Below, piece after piece: positions 43,979 to 56,478 of a stretch of DNA of 64,000 nucleotides; positions within the stretch are counted from its first letter, which is position 1; the number at the start of each line of letters is the position of its first letter. The notes below the pieces were generated by a model. The model was not told the origin of the DNA. It made no database searches and was given only the letters and a program-made list of their open reading frames with translations. Position numbers and translations under genes: made by a program. The stretch is from contig FWWN02000646.1 in assembly GCA_900175165.2 (NCBI GenBank), forward strand, positions 164,226 to 228,225. The letters are read 5' to 3'. The DNA comes from Rhizomucor pusillus. Its lineage: Eukaryota > Mucoromycota > Mucoromycetes > Mucorales > Lichtheimiaceae.

Positions 43979-46277
43979 TACTGGACCGAGCGTAAACGGT
44001 GCTGATAGCCCGAGGTGAGGTAGTGGTGGTGGAGAAAGCTTTGGGCGCTGGAGAAGGGACAGTTCCGCAAAACGAACGAACAATTTCTGAAAATGTGCTT
44101 CCCAAAATGGACGGGGTAACAGTGTTTTCAAGACCGATCTATTACTGCAGTTTGACGACTTAAGCGATGAGTCCAAGACGCCAGGTCGTGCCAGCATCGC
44201 TATCAATGCTGCAAGTCGTTATCTCGAATCTACTAAGCTACAATTTGTCAGCAGAAGCAGTAACTAGAGACAAGAAGAAGCACTGCCGCATATCCCGAAA
44301 ATTGAGAGCGCTGTTATTGTTTGCTACCGGATTCACACAACATAAAACTTGACAACATTATTCGAGAGTTTGTATATTTGGTGTTTTTACTTTCATCAGC
44401 TATCAAGCTCATATTACTTACGTAACAAATTTGTTGTCCACAACATTTAGGTTACAGACAACACGCTGTCACAACGAAACTTCGTACATAACATGTTATA
44501 GATACTGGAGGAAGGAGCAATTTGAATGAGAGTTAGCAAAGGATACATAAAAGCCACGATGCATTTGCAAATAGCCATGTATGGCTTCGTTCATTCCCGA
44601 TTGGGTGAGGGAAAGGCACGGGACCTATCAGTTTTGTTGTCCAGAAACCAGTCGATGCAATACCCTTTTTCAAAAAAATCGATACCATCATCTACAAAGG
44701 TTGATATATAATGATTGAATAACAGAACCTTTCATAATTGAACAATGTGGTAATTTTGATGCAAAGGATAATATCAGCACAGCATATATGACACCACGGT
44801 GAGACATTTGGGGAGATGCTGGGTAAAGCATACAGTATCAACCGCTTGGAACAGTCATTTTCAACATTGAACTTACAGTGTAGCGTTGGTGTGGGATATG
44901 TAAATTCGTGAACAGCCATATACTACATTTTTCGAACAACGTATGTTGTTGCTCAAACATCCAACTCTGCAGTGAACGACAAATTATGACTGAGCACGAG
45001 TTACTATGTGGGTTATTTTGTTTGCTCACGTTAGCTGCTTGGTGACGTTGTCCCGTTGTAGAAGATCATATCTCAAGCTTACCTTCCTCCTACATATTAT
45101 CCTAGTCTGTTTCAAGAAACAAATAAAACGATAGTGTAAAGAGGACATGCTGGCACTTGTGTTAAAGAAACTCGCACCGTCTATGAAACAAGATATGTAT
45201 GCTCTCCAGGAATGCAAGGTTCCTTCATTGCATAGGTGCCGGAAAGATGCAGACGGAGAGATATGAACTTGGTGCACGGCACCTAGCCTGCAGGACAAAT
45301 TTTAGGTAACGTGGTATCGATCAAGAACGCGGATGATGTTTGTCGTTCCTTGTTGATGAAAAAAAATTCGCAGTCGGAAAAGGACAGCAGACCAGTGACA
45401 ATACAGTCTAGCCAGCGTTGGAAATCGGTGAGCCCTTGTTTGTAGCGTTGTTTTTCATTCTTCGCTATCGTGCTCAAGCCTCAACAAAGCTGCCGCTTTG
45501 TTGACAATTCTTGTGGTCACGGGTCTCAGACTACGGAGAGGGAGAGAGCAAAAGAAGGTTTTCGTCGTCATTTTGGCAAGTCCCCCATCCTTTTTTTCTC
45601 GCTTGTTTGGTGTCTTCCAGACCTTTGTTTGCTTCCCTCCGGACAATCCAGGGCCCATTTGTCGCAACGCACAAACCAGTCATGCAATGTGCAACGTACA
45701 GGGGAAAGCAAAGACTGGCCTCAAGGTCTCTTTTTTTTTCAGAACAAGCTTCATTCCTGAAGCTCCATCAGGAGAGAGAGAGTTTGGGCGACTTCTTTGT
45801 CCGCAACCTTATCGCGGCATGCAGCTGAATCCGTGCGGCTAGTGCGTTCAAGATGGGAATAAATATTGAAAATAGCGGTTGCTCCGAATTTGCCAGCATC
45901 TCATCGCTTTTTCTTCCCAGTCCAAATCACAAAAGGAGCGGTTGGCAAGTGCCAGAGAGCACAGAGATGACAGTGAAAATCTTATTGTCCTTTTGCAGGC
46001 CAAGCCTCGGGATGCCCAAAGGCGGCTTTTAGTACGTAGTACAAAAAACTGCTTCCCTCAGCACGGAATCCCGGAAGGTACGGTCCATTTGAAGGATGGA
46101 TCGCAAAGCGGAAGACGAACCACATGTCCTAGGATTTTTTGTGTGTCCATCTCTCTCCATACCCACTCTCACGGCCCAGACGAAACGAGCTTTCATCTTC
46201 TTTTTCTCTTTCTTCTCTCTCCCCTCTTGCTCTTTCTCTTAGCTTTTCTTTCTACTCTCAACTTTGAAGGAAGGAAG
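43979..46277. other. Divergent intergenic region, 2.3 kb, no supported gene
   Basis: Between the UPF0658 gene and the ankyrin gene. Minus ORFs at 45283-45477 (KNEKQRYKQGLTDFQRWLDC) and 45455-45667 are protein-like but could not be joined or started. Plus ORFs at 45470-45842 overlap in three frames and are not called. From about 46145 to 46262 the plus strand is strongly pyrimidine-rich, likely the leader or an upstream intron of the ankyrin gene. Confidence 0.4.
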
Positions 46278-47833
46278 ATGAGTCATCCGGCTACGTGCAA
46301 ATCTCCTTCATGCTGCTCCCCTCTCCGGCTCTGGCGCACGCTCCAGACGATCATCAGAGACAACGATAAGAACGAGTTTAAAAAGCTATGTGCGGACAAG
46401 CCTGCCGATATCGTTGCCAGCGTTCTCCTTACATCGCGCGTCTCCAATGATCCAGCACAGTACTCGGCATCGCAAAAGTCGCGCATGGTCCAATTTGATA
46501 TCGCCGCCAGACCCGGGGCCGTGCGCTTGTTTGGAAAGCAGGTCACTGATTTGAACGCGGTTCAACTCGCACTGATACTGCACGGAAAACGCGACGGTGG
46601 AGCAATGGCACTCGCTATCCTCAACTTCCTCCGGCAGAATGCCCCGGAAGCTGATCTCCAGCTTTTTGTGAACCATGTGTGGGGCCAGCGAAACACGACT
46701 CTTCACCTCGCCTGCTTTTGGAATTTACCTCGCATTGTGCGACTGTTGCTGGATATGGGTGCAGAGCCCTCTGTAAAAAATACGCTGCAGATTACGCCGC
46801 AGGATTCCTGCATCAGCCCAGACTGTCGTGCACTGTTGTCCCGTCCTGCTTCTCCTCCCACCGAACTCAAACGAAAGAAACCCGCCACTGTCACACCTCG
46901 CCAAGGTAACACCCCAGTCTGTGCTCCCGTCGCTCGACTGCCAACGCCGCCTCATTCACGGCCATCCCTGTTGCTCAAAAAGGCATCGGAACGGACAGGG
47001 TCCCGCACCGCGACCACCAATGCAGCCATTCCGACCGATTATTTTAGCCCCAAACATCAAGAACCCTATCAGGAACGCATTGCAACACCTTCCAATGGTC
47101 TCGATGACGATGTTTGCTGCCCTCCTCTGTCTTCGCCTTTATCATTCTCATCGTCCAGCTCAACCTCTTCGTATTCTTCCGATGGCTCCAACAAGTCGAA
47201 TGAACTTTGCTACACACCACCACCTTCGCCTTTGGAGACAGCAGCTGATGCCTGGGACACCAATGTCGCCAACCAGCAGCTCGAACAAGTACTGCCTCCT
47301 ATCCCATCACCTTCACCTGTGCCTTTCCGCCCCTCATGCTTCCCGACGAACATCAAGAACGATCGGGCCGAACGTCCTCGCCGCGTGCGATTCGACAAAC
47401 AAGCCATCATCATCGATGCCTGCATCAGAGGTGACTTGCCCGAGTTGGCATCGATTCTTGAAGATTATGAACAAACCTTACCTGTCCACCATGCTTTTGG
47501 TGGTGTTCAGAACCGGTCGCTTCTCCACATTGCCCTGCTACATGGGCAAGAACACATTGTGCGCTATCTCGTCGAGAAAATAAGAGTTGACATTAATCAT
47601 CCGGACAAGGACGGATGGACTGCGCTGCACTACGCTGCAGCTTTGGGACAATGGCGCACTTTGGAGTACTTTGCCGGCTTGGATTTGACCGATCTCGGGG
47701 CAACCACGAATGAAGGCTTGCTCGTCTATGATTGCCCAGAAGCAGAACTTGACCGTAGACGATGCCGACGTAAGTCGATCTAGTTCATCCAATATCATAT
47801 CATGTAAGGTACTAACATGCAGCGATCCTGTAG
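46278..47833 (+). CDS. Ankyrin-repeat protein phosphatase 1 targeting subunit, MYPT-like
   Basis: Exons 46278-47769 and 47823-47833 (intron GTAAGT...CATGCAG) give 500 aa. Start chosen as the first ATG after a CT-rich leader; an in-frame frame continues upstream to 45879 but lacks domain support. The N-terminal part holds ankyrin-like helices (NTTLHLACFWNLPRIVRLLL DMGAEPSVKN). A long Ser/Pro linker follows (residues about 210-360). Then RPRRVRFDKQAIIIDACIRG combines an RVRF protein phosphatase 1 docking motif with ankyrin repeats (RSLLHIALLHGQEHIVRYLV, INHPDKDGWTALHYAAALGQ). The order RVxF then ankyrins, with 'NHPDKDGWTALHYAAALG', is the MYPT/PPP1R12-16 arrangement, so it should target PP1 catalytic subunit to a substrate. 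It ends soon after the last repeat. Confidence 0.82.
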
Positions 47834-48504
47834 GTGTAATTGATAGGGTCATGCGCCGTGCGTATATCCCATCCAAACCATTGACCGTTTGCAGACTGCC
47901 GGCAACGTACGGCGTCGCGCACTGTACATAACCGAAAATTTTGTTTCTACATACCCTTTTTTTTGTTCCCCCGCAATCCCCTCAACACTGTCACACTATG
48001 CAGCGGGCCCCTTCCTGTCTATATATCACACTTTCCCTTCATTGTTTATTGTTCTGTTATATTTTCGTGTTGTTGTATCCTACCTTCCCCCTTCCTCCTC
48101 TTGTACATTTCCTCCCTTTCCTTGCCATCTATATTTATGTTGTGTATCATCTACAGACCGCACTATGCCCTCCCAACGCAAGTCAGATTCCTTTTTGCTT
48201 TTTTGTATCTTTTTAACCTTCTATGTATGCCGGGCCAGATACCACTCCAAAACAGATGCCCGCCCCTCACAGTGCCTACCTCCCTTTTTTATTATTAATT
48301 TTTACCCTCGCCCCCGCCCATTCACTCTTATTTTTTCGCGCTCTTTTTGTTCACATTTGGTTGGATCCAACCCCCCAAACTCCTTGTATATTGTTATAAT
48401 CTGCAGTTATCTATGACAAAAAAAGTTCTTTCTTTTTGCTTTTGTATTCAAGACACTGAAAAAAAGTAAAAAGTACGTAGAATTATTTAAATGAAAATAT
48501 ATCA
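47834..48504. other. Convergent 3' region, very pyrimidine-rich
   Basis: 671 bp between two convergent stops. The plus strand of 47940-48370 is almost all C/T, so long ORFs appear by composition only (47889-48416 in three frames) and are not genes. An A-rich tract near 48418-48470 follows. Confidence 0.55.
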
Positions 48505-48931
48505 TCAGTTGCAATTAGGAAAGAAATGAGTATTGATGCGACTGCAGGGATGAACTTGCATCTCGTGCCACTTGAATGTGTTTAACTCTGCCTTGATTTG
48601 CATTGCGCCTTCTGGTGTAAGGTGCGCACAGACAGCAAATGGATCGGGTTCCCGGTTGTATTCCGCTCTGGAGTATGTCTCGCGTACATGCACTGCTTTG
48701 CTAAACCGCACCCGTCGAACGCTTCCTTCAAATTCGTAATTGGATGGCCATGGCCGCTGCTTCTCAGACGAACAAGGAGAACAAGAGGACGGAGTAGTAG
48801 GTGCCCCGTGATGGTTGTGGTGATGGTGGATAACAGAGTGCCTGATCCGCCCTAACCATTTGCGTCGTTTGCTGCCGTCAATGAACCCAGAGTACCGCTT
48901 TCCTGACGCCTCGATCCTCTGTGTTTCCTCA

Positions 48932-48974
<43 letters not shown>

Positions 48975-49913
48975 TCTGTCTTAATTTCTGCTCGCGTGGA
49001 TCGAGCAACGATATATGGCCGCTGCAGTTGCTGCTGGTATGGTAATAGAACGTTTTGGGTATCGTCATGATATTGGCAGGGTTGCTGCATTGCCGTTTAA
49101 GGATACTTTTGGGCATCTTTTTGCTAGAGATTCCTGTTGCTGCTGGCGGTGGCTCGCAAACAGTGGACGTTTCATCTTCCAAGCTGCTATTAGCCAGATC
49201 TTGGTCGTATTCGCTGTTGTCATTCTCTTCTACTCTCTGCTTTTGTGGAATAATAGGTTTTTGGCCCAGTCTGTATGCATTGTAGGAGAGTGTGGATAGA
49301 GATCCCTCTGAAAAGGGTCGCCGCGGAATAGGGGTACTGGGCGCCTCGTTGACGTCGCTGAAGGAACGGAACCGCAGCGCATGCAAGAATTTGTTGCGAA
49401 GCGAGATCGTCGTAGTAACAGGCTTCAACGGCTTCGTTTTGAGTGTTGGGGGATCAAGATACCGCTGCATAATGCAGCCCTCGTGGTGCTGCATATCTGG
49501 ATCCACGTTATCTTCGTCTTGCAGAAACAAGGCAATCGGATTATTGCTGTCGAATTCAAATACACATAGTCTGCTGGTGTTTACTTCATCCTGCGGTGAA
49601 GCTAGCGTGATTTCACTGCTTTCCGTTACACTTTCTTCCTCTTCTTCATCATCATCATCTTTGCAATATCTTTCTTCTTGGCCTTTTGGTTTGTTTCGTT
49701 CGTCCGTGTCGTCATCTACTGCCACCGTCGATGCGTCATCATCCTTTTTTAACAGTGTATCGTCCATGCACTGTTTGCATAATGCTTGGGCATTAGAAAG
49801 TGTTTGTATATTTGCTATCGGAAATAATGTACCTGTTGCTGGTTGAAATGCTGATATACGGTTTTGTGAGCTAGATACGCCGGCTGCTGCGGGTAAAGTA
49901 CGGCCGACGACAT
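48505..49913 (-). CDS. Protein with Bni4/Afr1-type PP1-binding C-terminus
   Basis: Exons 49913-49833 and 49770-48505 (intron GTACAT...AAACAG) give 448 aa. ATG 49913 (MSSAVLYPQQPAYLAHKTVY) is preferred to ATG 49767 because it joins in frame through consensus splice sites. The middle is acidic and Ser-rich with a Q13 run coded by CAG repeats (plus-strand CTG at about 48932-48970) and an HHHHNHHG stretch. The conserved part is the C-terminus: VRRVRFSKAVHVRETYSRAEYNR, AVCAHLTPEGAMQIKAELNTFK and WHEMQVHPCSRINTHFF. V-R-F-S plus the 'LTP..A..IK.ELN.FK.EM.VH..S...THFF' tail is what I know from fungal Bni4/Afr1-like Glc7 (PP1) targeting proteins, which act at the bud neck or septin collar. The start of the tail contains the RVRF docking motif. 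The rest is unrecognised. Confidence 0.8.
48932..48970. repeat. CTG/CAG trinucleotide repeat (13 units)
   Basis: Thirteen near-perfect CTG units on the plus strand, read on the minus strand as Q13 within the PP1-binding protein gene. No interruption is seen, so length may vary between strains. Confidence 0.9.
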
Positions 49914-50789
49914 TCTGTATATCTTGAATGATACGGAAAGTGAAGAAAGAAAAAGGGAAAAAAGGTTATGTCCCAAGGAACTTTTTTTTTCTGAATGAGT
50001 TAATGAGAAAATGAAGGAGAACAAGGAGAAAAAAAGGAAGAGAGTTTGTGTACACGAATGAGCAGGAGTGATATGGTTAGGAATGGTAAAACCAGCCAGA
50101 TCTCACTTCTTTCTTGCTTGCTTCCTTCCTTTTCCTATGCAAGTCCAGCGATAGGAAGAATAATCATCCTCAGTGCAACAAGCAATCTTGCGCATACATT
50201 TAATCTAGTAATGTTTTGGTCCAGTGCTTTATCATTGGCATTGCTTAAATGCATGAATGTCAGTAACGTGCGCCCCATCCTGCAATTGCCATTTTTGGTC
50301 GACTTATATCAGATCATGCCGAAACGCAGGAGGAGCCTCCAAGGAGACCTGAATTGACTTGTACAGCAAGTATATTCCACCCCAAGGTTTGCGATAGGCT
50401 CCATGGTGCATACAATAGTCACTCGGTCATTTCCGTACAACTCCTCACGCCGTTTGTTGTTTTACGCACGGATATGTACAAGTCGTACGCAGCAGCGTCC
50501 GGGTTGATAAATTGGAGCCTGGAAGGATCCCTTTCTATCTTCGCATTCGCTCTCCTATCGTTGCCATCTGTTGTCTTGTGAGTTGACTACGCTCGTGCCT
50601 AGCAGAAAAAGGAAAGACGAAATATCTCTGTGGGCAGTGATGTCAAGATCCTGTCCGCATATACTCGAGGGGAAAACAATAACGATACGCATTGTTGTTT
50701 ACCCAAAAGGAAGCAAAAATGGAGATAGTTGATTCGATGGTATATGTGCATGAGAACTATATACAAGACATATAATTTATCTGCACTGC
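49914..50789. other. Intergenic, no supported gene
   Basis: Upstream of the PP1-binding gene the plus strand is rich in purines and poly-A. ORFs 50046-50357 and 50354-50581 (plus) have no domain. Nothing else recognised. Confidence 0.45.
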
Positions 50790-53742
50790 TCAGCTGGCTA
50801 GAATTCGTTGCTCCTGGCCTAATTCCGTTGGGTACAGAGTATCCAGGATTTCTTGAGCCTGCATAGCAATGGATGGATCCAGATTCTGTACTATAGGTAC
50901 ACAGACGACGACAAACGCTTGCAATTTCTCTAGCGTGGAATTCTCTTGCTTCAATAACCGCTTCAGTTTGCTCAATGGGAGGTAAAATAACGTGTATAGA
51001 ACTAATCTATCACGCAACCGACGTTTAGCTGAAATCTCTAAACTGGGATGACCATCTGGCACGACCAAGGCTGACAAGAAATCGAGGATATGCTGCACCA
51101 ACGGGATCAAGCTCTGACTCTTTTTCTGCTGGGTATTGTCGGTAGGTTTTCTTTGCATCCAGCGCCGCATCGATCGTATCATCTGTTGTTCTTCCTTTTT
51201 CATTCCTTTCCAGCGTGCCTCTGATATCCACACCATCCTCTTCTTGCTCCGTCCGGTCCCAGTTCGTTTTGCTGATACCTGTTTCACAGCTTCTTCTGCA
51301 AACTTGCGATCTTCTATCGGTTTGACTTGCCAATACAGCTCCTCAGTAACTTCTATTACAATGCTGGTAATGTACCAGGCTATCCATGCGTCAAGCTCGT
51401 CGTTGCTCACTGCATCGTAGCGTTTTGAAAACATGTTCAAGACCGAATCCACATCGGGAACGTCAGATAGCATCATAAGATCTATCAATTTGCGTAGAAA
51501 GCTGTGATCTGCTGTATCTCCTCGAAGGCCAATATCCACCAGATGCTCAGTCATATTTTTAACATTGTAAGGCGATTGCTTAAATAGGCCAATACACTGA
51601 AGTATCCACGGAATCGGTACCGCAAAGTTGCTATCACCATTTGTTTTCGTCCATGCATCGTTCCAATACTGCACTAATCGCTGTCGTCCACCCGTATCAC
51701 CCATCCGAATCATTTCTTGCATGAATGATGCTAGACCAGAGCTTCTAACTGGTAGTATCAGATGTTTCTTGCAGAGTTCCAATCCTTGCAAAGTGAATAT
51801 CGGGTCATTTTCAGGCTGTTCGGACAAGTATGTGGCCAAAAACCAGTCAAAGTCAGCATTAGAAGTTAACAGTTGGTAGTATAGCTGAGCAGCCGCAGTG
51901 TTGTCATTTTCTTCGGCGACTAGCAGGATAGGCTGGATGAAATGCTTTTGAAACCACGTTCTTGATTGAGGTGACTGTGTATCGATGCTGTTCATGTTGC
52001 TCTTCAGATGGTTCAATAACAAATCGAAGTAAACCTTTGGTTTCAGCTGAAGCAGCTCGATTACCAATGAAGTAACCTCTGTTTGCTGGCAGCCGCTGAA
52101 ATATCCGGTGATTATGCCTGACTCGGGATGCTCGAGTATGCTCGCCAGGGAAGATGCATCCAAGTTCCTGAGTAGGATTGGTACAGCATGGTAGGAATAA
52201 AACAAAGCTGGCCAATTCTGGATTCGTGGATTCCGCATAGTTGCGAGTAAATGCTTTTCAAGGCGTGGGTTCCGACTGCTAGTATACTCTTTGGAAAGCC
52301 AATCGACATATTTTCCAATTACTTGACTGGATGTAATCTTAAGGATGTCTTGAACCCAAGCTTCGGTGTCTGCAACATCGCTTCCAGCGAGCTGCTTCAG
52401 TAACCTGAGACATCCATGCAAAATGTCCGGATCTAGAGGATTCAGCCATGGTGGATCTTCAGTCAGAATAAGGTTGAATTTATACGGTTGAGTATTTCCG
52501 AATTTGTTGCTAGAAGTTTGGCGAAATTCTTCATTAATGGCGTAAAACGGTGCAAGTTGGTTATGATAACGAAAATTTGCTTGCAATAATGCGTCGATGA
52601 TAATAGAATGTTCAAGAGTTCCATCTTTGCCGCGAGCGATCCAGTTGGCTACAATCAAGTCCAGCATCGTCTTATTCTCGTTCGGGTATCGATCTTGGAT
52701 CAGTTCTTTCAGATGAATTTCTAGTTCCACGGGTGTCATTGACTCTGTAAGTGATGTCCAGTGCTGCAAGTATTTGGAGAATTGGGTGGTCGTTTTGGAA
52801 GGATCTTTGGGAATTACATTTTTGAATTTGGGTATTGTCAAGGGATTATTCTTGTTTAAACGCCTCGCTAACCACATTGATCAGTACGGGATAGCAGCGC
52901 TAAGCTGATCACACATAAACAAAGCATATACCTTTTTTGATTCCTCGAAAGAACCTGTATGCTTCTGGGAATTCGATAGCAGAAGCTTCAGTGTTCAAAG
53001 AGGAATAGCCAAGAAAAAGCTCGTTCGCATTGAAAGGCGGTCGTAGGACAGCATTAGTTATCTTTGTATCGATATCCGTGCTTAGCAAAGTAGCTTGTTG
53101 CGATTCCAAAAGCCAAACGGTTTCAATAAGACATGTTTGTAACTCCCTTGAGAGTGCTTGCTGGTGCGATGAACTCAAAATCCCGTTGACCTCGCGATAA
53201 AAGCAGGATTTTAAGGCATTTGAATTCTGCGCTTCATCAAGCGACCAAAATGTCATCCAGATATGGCATGTAAGAATAGGTGTGGAGCATCGTAAAAAGG
53301 CAGCCAGCGCAGAACCCCATTCGATGGAAGTCTGCTTCTTTCCTAATGCTAATTCAAGACCGTATAACAGTAGCAACACAGTCGTGTCTTGCGTGGAATG
53401 GAGCGATGCCCAGGTTTCTTGCGAAAAATGACCAGGGAACTCAAGTAACCACGATAATCCATGCTGGCGAAGGAGGCCGTCCACGCACGATCGGAATGAT
53501 CCAGATATAACGCTTTTACTGTACTGTGGGCCGTATGCTTCGTCTACATATTGGATCGACAAAAGGAGTTGAATGTAGGCGTCAAAGAACACGTAGCTCT
53601 CTTGCAACGAAGCTGGGTAACCAAAAGTCGCGTTAGCTATTCTGTCTAATTTGATGCTACTATCCGTTTCATTCAAAAGCTCTTGAATTTCTCGAGTAGA
53701 AAGTGTCTGGTTGCTCTGATTGAGCAAGCTTCCAAGATCCAT
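50790..53742 (-). CDS. Large helical protein, 962 aa, family not recognised
   Basis: Two exons, 53742-52932 and 52867-50790, joined through a 64-nt GTATAT...GGTTAG intron, give 962 aa. Without that splice the two ORFs look like separate genes. The N-terminus reads MDLGSLLNQSNQTLSTREIQ. The whole protein looks alpha-helical and HEAT/ARM-like, with repeated short Leu-rich helices (VLLLLYGLELAL, VPILLRNLDASSLASIL, EVTSLVIELLQLKP). A basic cluster RTGTGRSKKRMVWISEARWK near residue 830 could bind nucleic acid or a membrane. I could not assign a family; a large scaffold subunit of a nuclear complex such as Integrator is a guess only. It shares a 118-bp divergent promoter with the NCS6 gene. Confidence 0.85.
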
Positions 53743-53860
53743 GTGGGATCGTGGATCCTAAAGACAGTGGCGGGCCAGGAAGGCGGGAGGGACGAGTGTC
53801 TTTAAACATTGCTCCGCTCCTCTTTTGTTTCTTTTTCAAGACAACGATCGATCACCTGCA
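53743..53860. promoter_or_regulatory. 118-bp bidirectional promoter
   Basis: The ATGs of the 962-aa protein gene (minus, 53742) and NCS6 (plus, 53861) are only 118 bp apart, so both must be driven from this interval or from inside the genes. A CT-rich stretch (about 53819-53836) precedes the NCS6 ATG. No TATA box is seen, as is common for housekeeping genes. Confidence 0.6.
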
Positions 53861-55273
53861 ATGCCGAAACTTTGCGTCCTCTGCTCAAAAAATAAGGCTA
53901 TGATCAAGCGCCCAAAGACTGGCCAGCAGATCTGCCAGTCTTGTTTCTACTATGTATTTGAGACCGAGATCCACAATACCATTGTGCACTCGAAGCTGTT
54001 CGACCGGGGCGAACGAGTGGCCATTGGAGCTAGCGGTGGCAAAGGTACAACGGGCTATAACGTGAAAAGGTCTCTCACAAGTCTAACAATTGCTATTTTC
54101 TTTAGACTCGACTGTGCTAGCACATGTCTTGAAAACATTAAACGAACGATACGATTATGGGATCGAGCTCTTCCTTTTGTCAGTCGATGAAGGCATTACT
54201 GGATATCGAGATGATTCGTTGGAAACCGTTAAACGCAACCAGCAGCAATATGGATTACCGCTGAAGATTGTATCCTACGCAGAGCTTTATGGCTGGAGTA
54301 TGGATGAAATTGTCAAGGAAGTTGGGTTGAAGAATAACTGCACTTTCTGTGGTGTCTTCCGTCGACAAGCTTTAGACAGAGGTGCAGTTATGCTAGGAGC
54401 GCACCATATTGTCACCGGACACAATGCAGACGATATTGCAGAGACTGTTTTGATGAACAGTAAGTTGCGGATAAAAAGGAAGAAAAGATGTTAAATCGTC
54501 TCACCCACAGTTGCGTACAGTCTTTAGAGGCGATATTGCAAGATTGGGTCGATGCACAGAGATTTTTACACAGGGTGAAAGCATGATTAAGCGTTCAAAG
54601 CCATTCAAATATACATACGAGAAAGAAATCGTCATGTACGCCTATTTCAAGAAACTTGACTATTTCTCCACAGAGTGCGTATACTCGCCTAATGCATATC
54701 GTGGACATGCACGTACGTTCTTAAAAGACCTTGAGTCTATTCGACCAAGCGCAATCATAGGCAAGTACAATAACTAGTATTTTCCTAGCAATATACTTAT
54801 CTAACTGTACCGTGTTTTAGATATCATCCATTCTGGAGAAGCTTTGGAAGTCAAGGCAGACATCAAGATGCCAACGCAGAAGATATGCGAGCGATGTGGT
54901 TACATGTCGTCCAAGGATGTATGCAAAGCTTGCGTGTTATTGGAAGGTTTGAACAGAGGATTACCACAGTTGGGCATTGGAAAAGAAACCCGCCAGGCTC
55001 GTATGGTAAGCAAAGCTATACTAGCATTTGACAAGCTGTATCTTATTACTCTCTTTTTTTCCCTGTTTCCAGCGTCGACAGCTAGACGAAGCAGACACGT
55101 CGAAGCCAGTTCGCACAACTGTACAGCACTTTTCAGAGATCAAAAGGGATGCGGACGTACCCGCTGTTGTCACACCTCGCGATCCTTCTCAAGTATACAC
55201 GCCACCACCCCGCGTGCCCACCGGTATCCTGGAACAAGCTGAAAGGACTGGAAAGAAAGATCTGAGCTGGTAG
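53861..55273 (+). CDS. NCS6: Cytoplasmic tRNA 2-thiolation enzyme NCS6/CTU1
   Basis: Thiolates the wobble uridine (mcm5s2U34) of Lys, Glu and Gln tRNAs, using sulfur carried by Urm1; cytosol, in complex with Ncs2/CTU2. Exons 53861-54044, 54106-54459, 54521-54760, 54821-55005 and 55073-55273 give 387 aa. Motifs: N-terminal zinc ribbon ([26 protein letters not shown]-x2-C...C-x2-C), PP-loop SGGKDST rebuilt across the first intron, [32 protein letters not shown] (a C-x2-C pair), [38 protein letters not shown] at the C-terminal zinc site. The fourth exon needs a GC-AG intron (54761-54820, donor G/GCAAGT) to give [14 protein letters not shown] donor would break the frame. All catalytic Cys are present. 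Confidence 0.97.
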
Positions 55274-56478
55274 ATAGCAAAGGAGGAGCAAATATCGAGT
55301 ATTGTACATATATTGTAACAAAAGTAGATACCACGATAATGATCGGAAAGGAAACAAGTGATTCTCGCATTTTTTTGCATCCATCTTCTGTGCGAATAAG
55401 AATCAAAGCTATTTTAATTTGTTCGCCGCAAATCATGCAAAGTTGGAGTCTCTAACTCTAGACTCCAAGAATGCATGTCTAGTGGCCGAGAATATACAAT
55501 ACTAGTGTTATGCCACGTGTATCTTCGAATATTGCAGTCAACGCTATATCTCGCTTAGGGGAAGTGATGTCCTGCTGCAGGCAGTAGATCATGATTTACG
55601 TGTCACAAACTTTTGAACTTTAATGGAAGATAAATAGCATCAGTAGTAGTAACAGTTCCCATATTCTCTCGTAACTGATGTATGCATCAATCTGCTCACT
55701 TCGGTGTCTTGACACACGAAATTGAACGTTTACGCGGTCTCACAAATGAGTTCGTCTATGTGACGGCTGCAATCGTTGATCTTGGCATTGTTCCAACCCT
55801 CCAGCGCCTGATGTCAAGTAGACATTTTATAAAAGTTATGACAGCAGCTGGATGGGCACGTTAACAAGGAGGATCTCAAATAAGTTTGCTGATGCATATG
55901 GAAGCAGGTACAATGAAATTTGTATGAACTACACCGGCGTCAATCCGGTGTCTAGATAACATCACAGAAGACTAAATATTCTGGCTAAAGCCAAGTTTCC
56001 CAAATGTATCCAGAAACTGATCTAATTTAGAGCAGCCCTGCTACTTCTTGCTTTTTCCCAGGTAACCGAAGATATTAGGCTTTCTACAGCATGGATCGGA
56101 TATGATGACTGTCGGGAAAAAAGGAACCACGCGAATAACTGCAACGTAGTAAACAATTGCAGAAGGAGACGCTGTTACAGATTATGGCTGACAGGTATTC
56201 TCCAGGGCAAGAGACTTTTGATCGATCTGCAAATACGCACAACGGAAGGGGATACAAGTTTAGAACCGCCAGTGTCCATCTGTCAGAAGCCGCCGCCAGT
56301 CGGAATGAGTATTCTTATCCCAGGCTATTGTTTCGAGTGGCAATTATGGAAAGTGGGCAATTACAGCAGATAATAATAGGCATTCATCCTCTCGCTTTAC
56401 TTCCTCTTTCTTTCCCCCCTTTTACCTGACGCTCTTTTATACCCCACTCTGAACATTGATATCCTTGCACTGCGGCAT
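55274..56478. other. Intergenic, no supported gene
   Basis: 1.2 kb between NCS6 and the Lam-like gene. A small plus ORF (55682-55864) and 56157-56429 have no domain or splice support. Nothing else recognised. Confidence 0.45.

Noticed and set aside
45470..45842. Three overlapping plus-strand ORFs of 96-114 aa
   Set aside because: Three frames over the same stretch, no domain and no splice or promoter support.
47889..48416. 175-aa plus-strand ORF and its two overlapping frames
   Set aside because: All three frames are open because the strand is nearly pure pyrimidine; products are Ser/Phe/Leu/Pro-rich without conserved features.
52909..53742. Separate 277-aa gene next to the 695-aa ORF at 50790-52877
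   Set aside because: A consensus GT-AG intron (52868-52931) joins them in phase into one 962-aa protein.
55682..55864. 60-aa plus-strand ORF (MHQSAHFGVLTHE...)
   Set aside because: Isolated short frame with no domain, TATA box or splice context.
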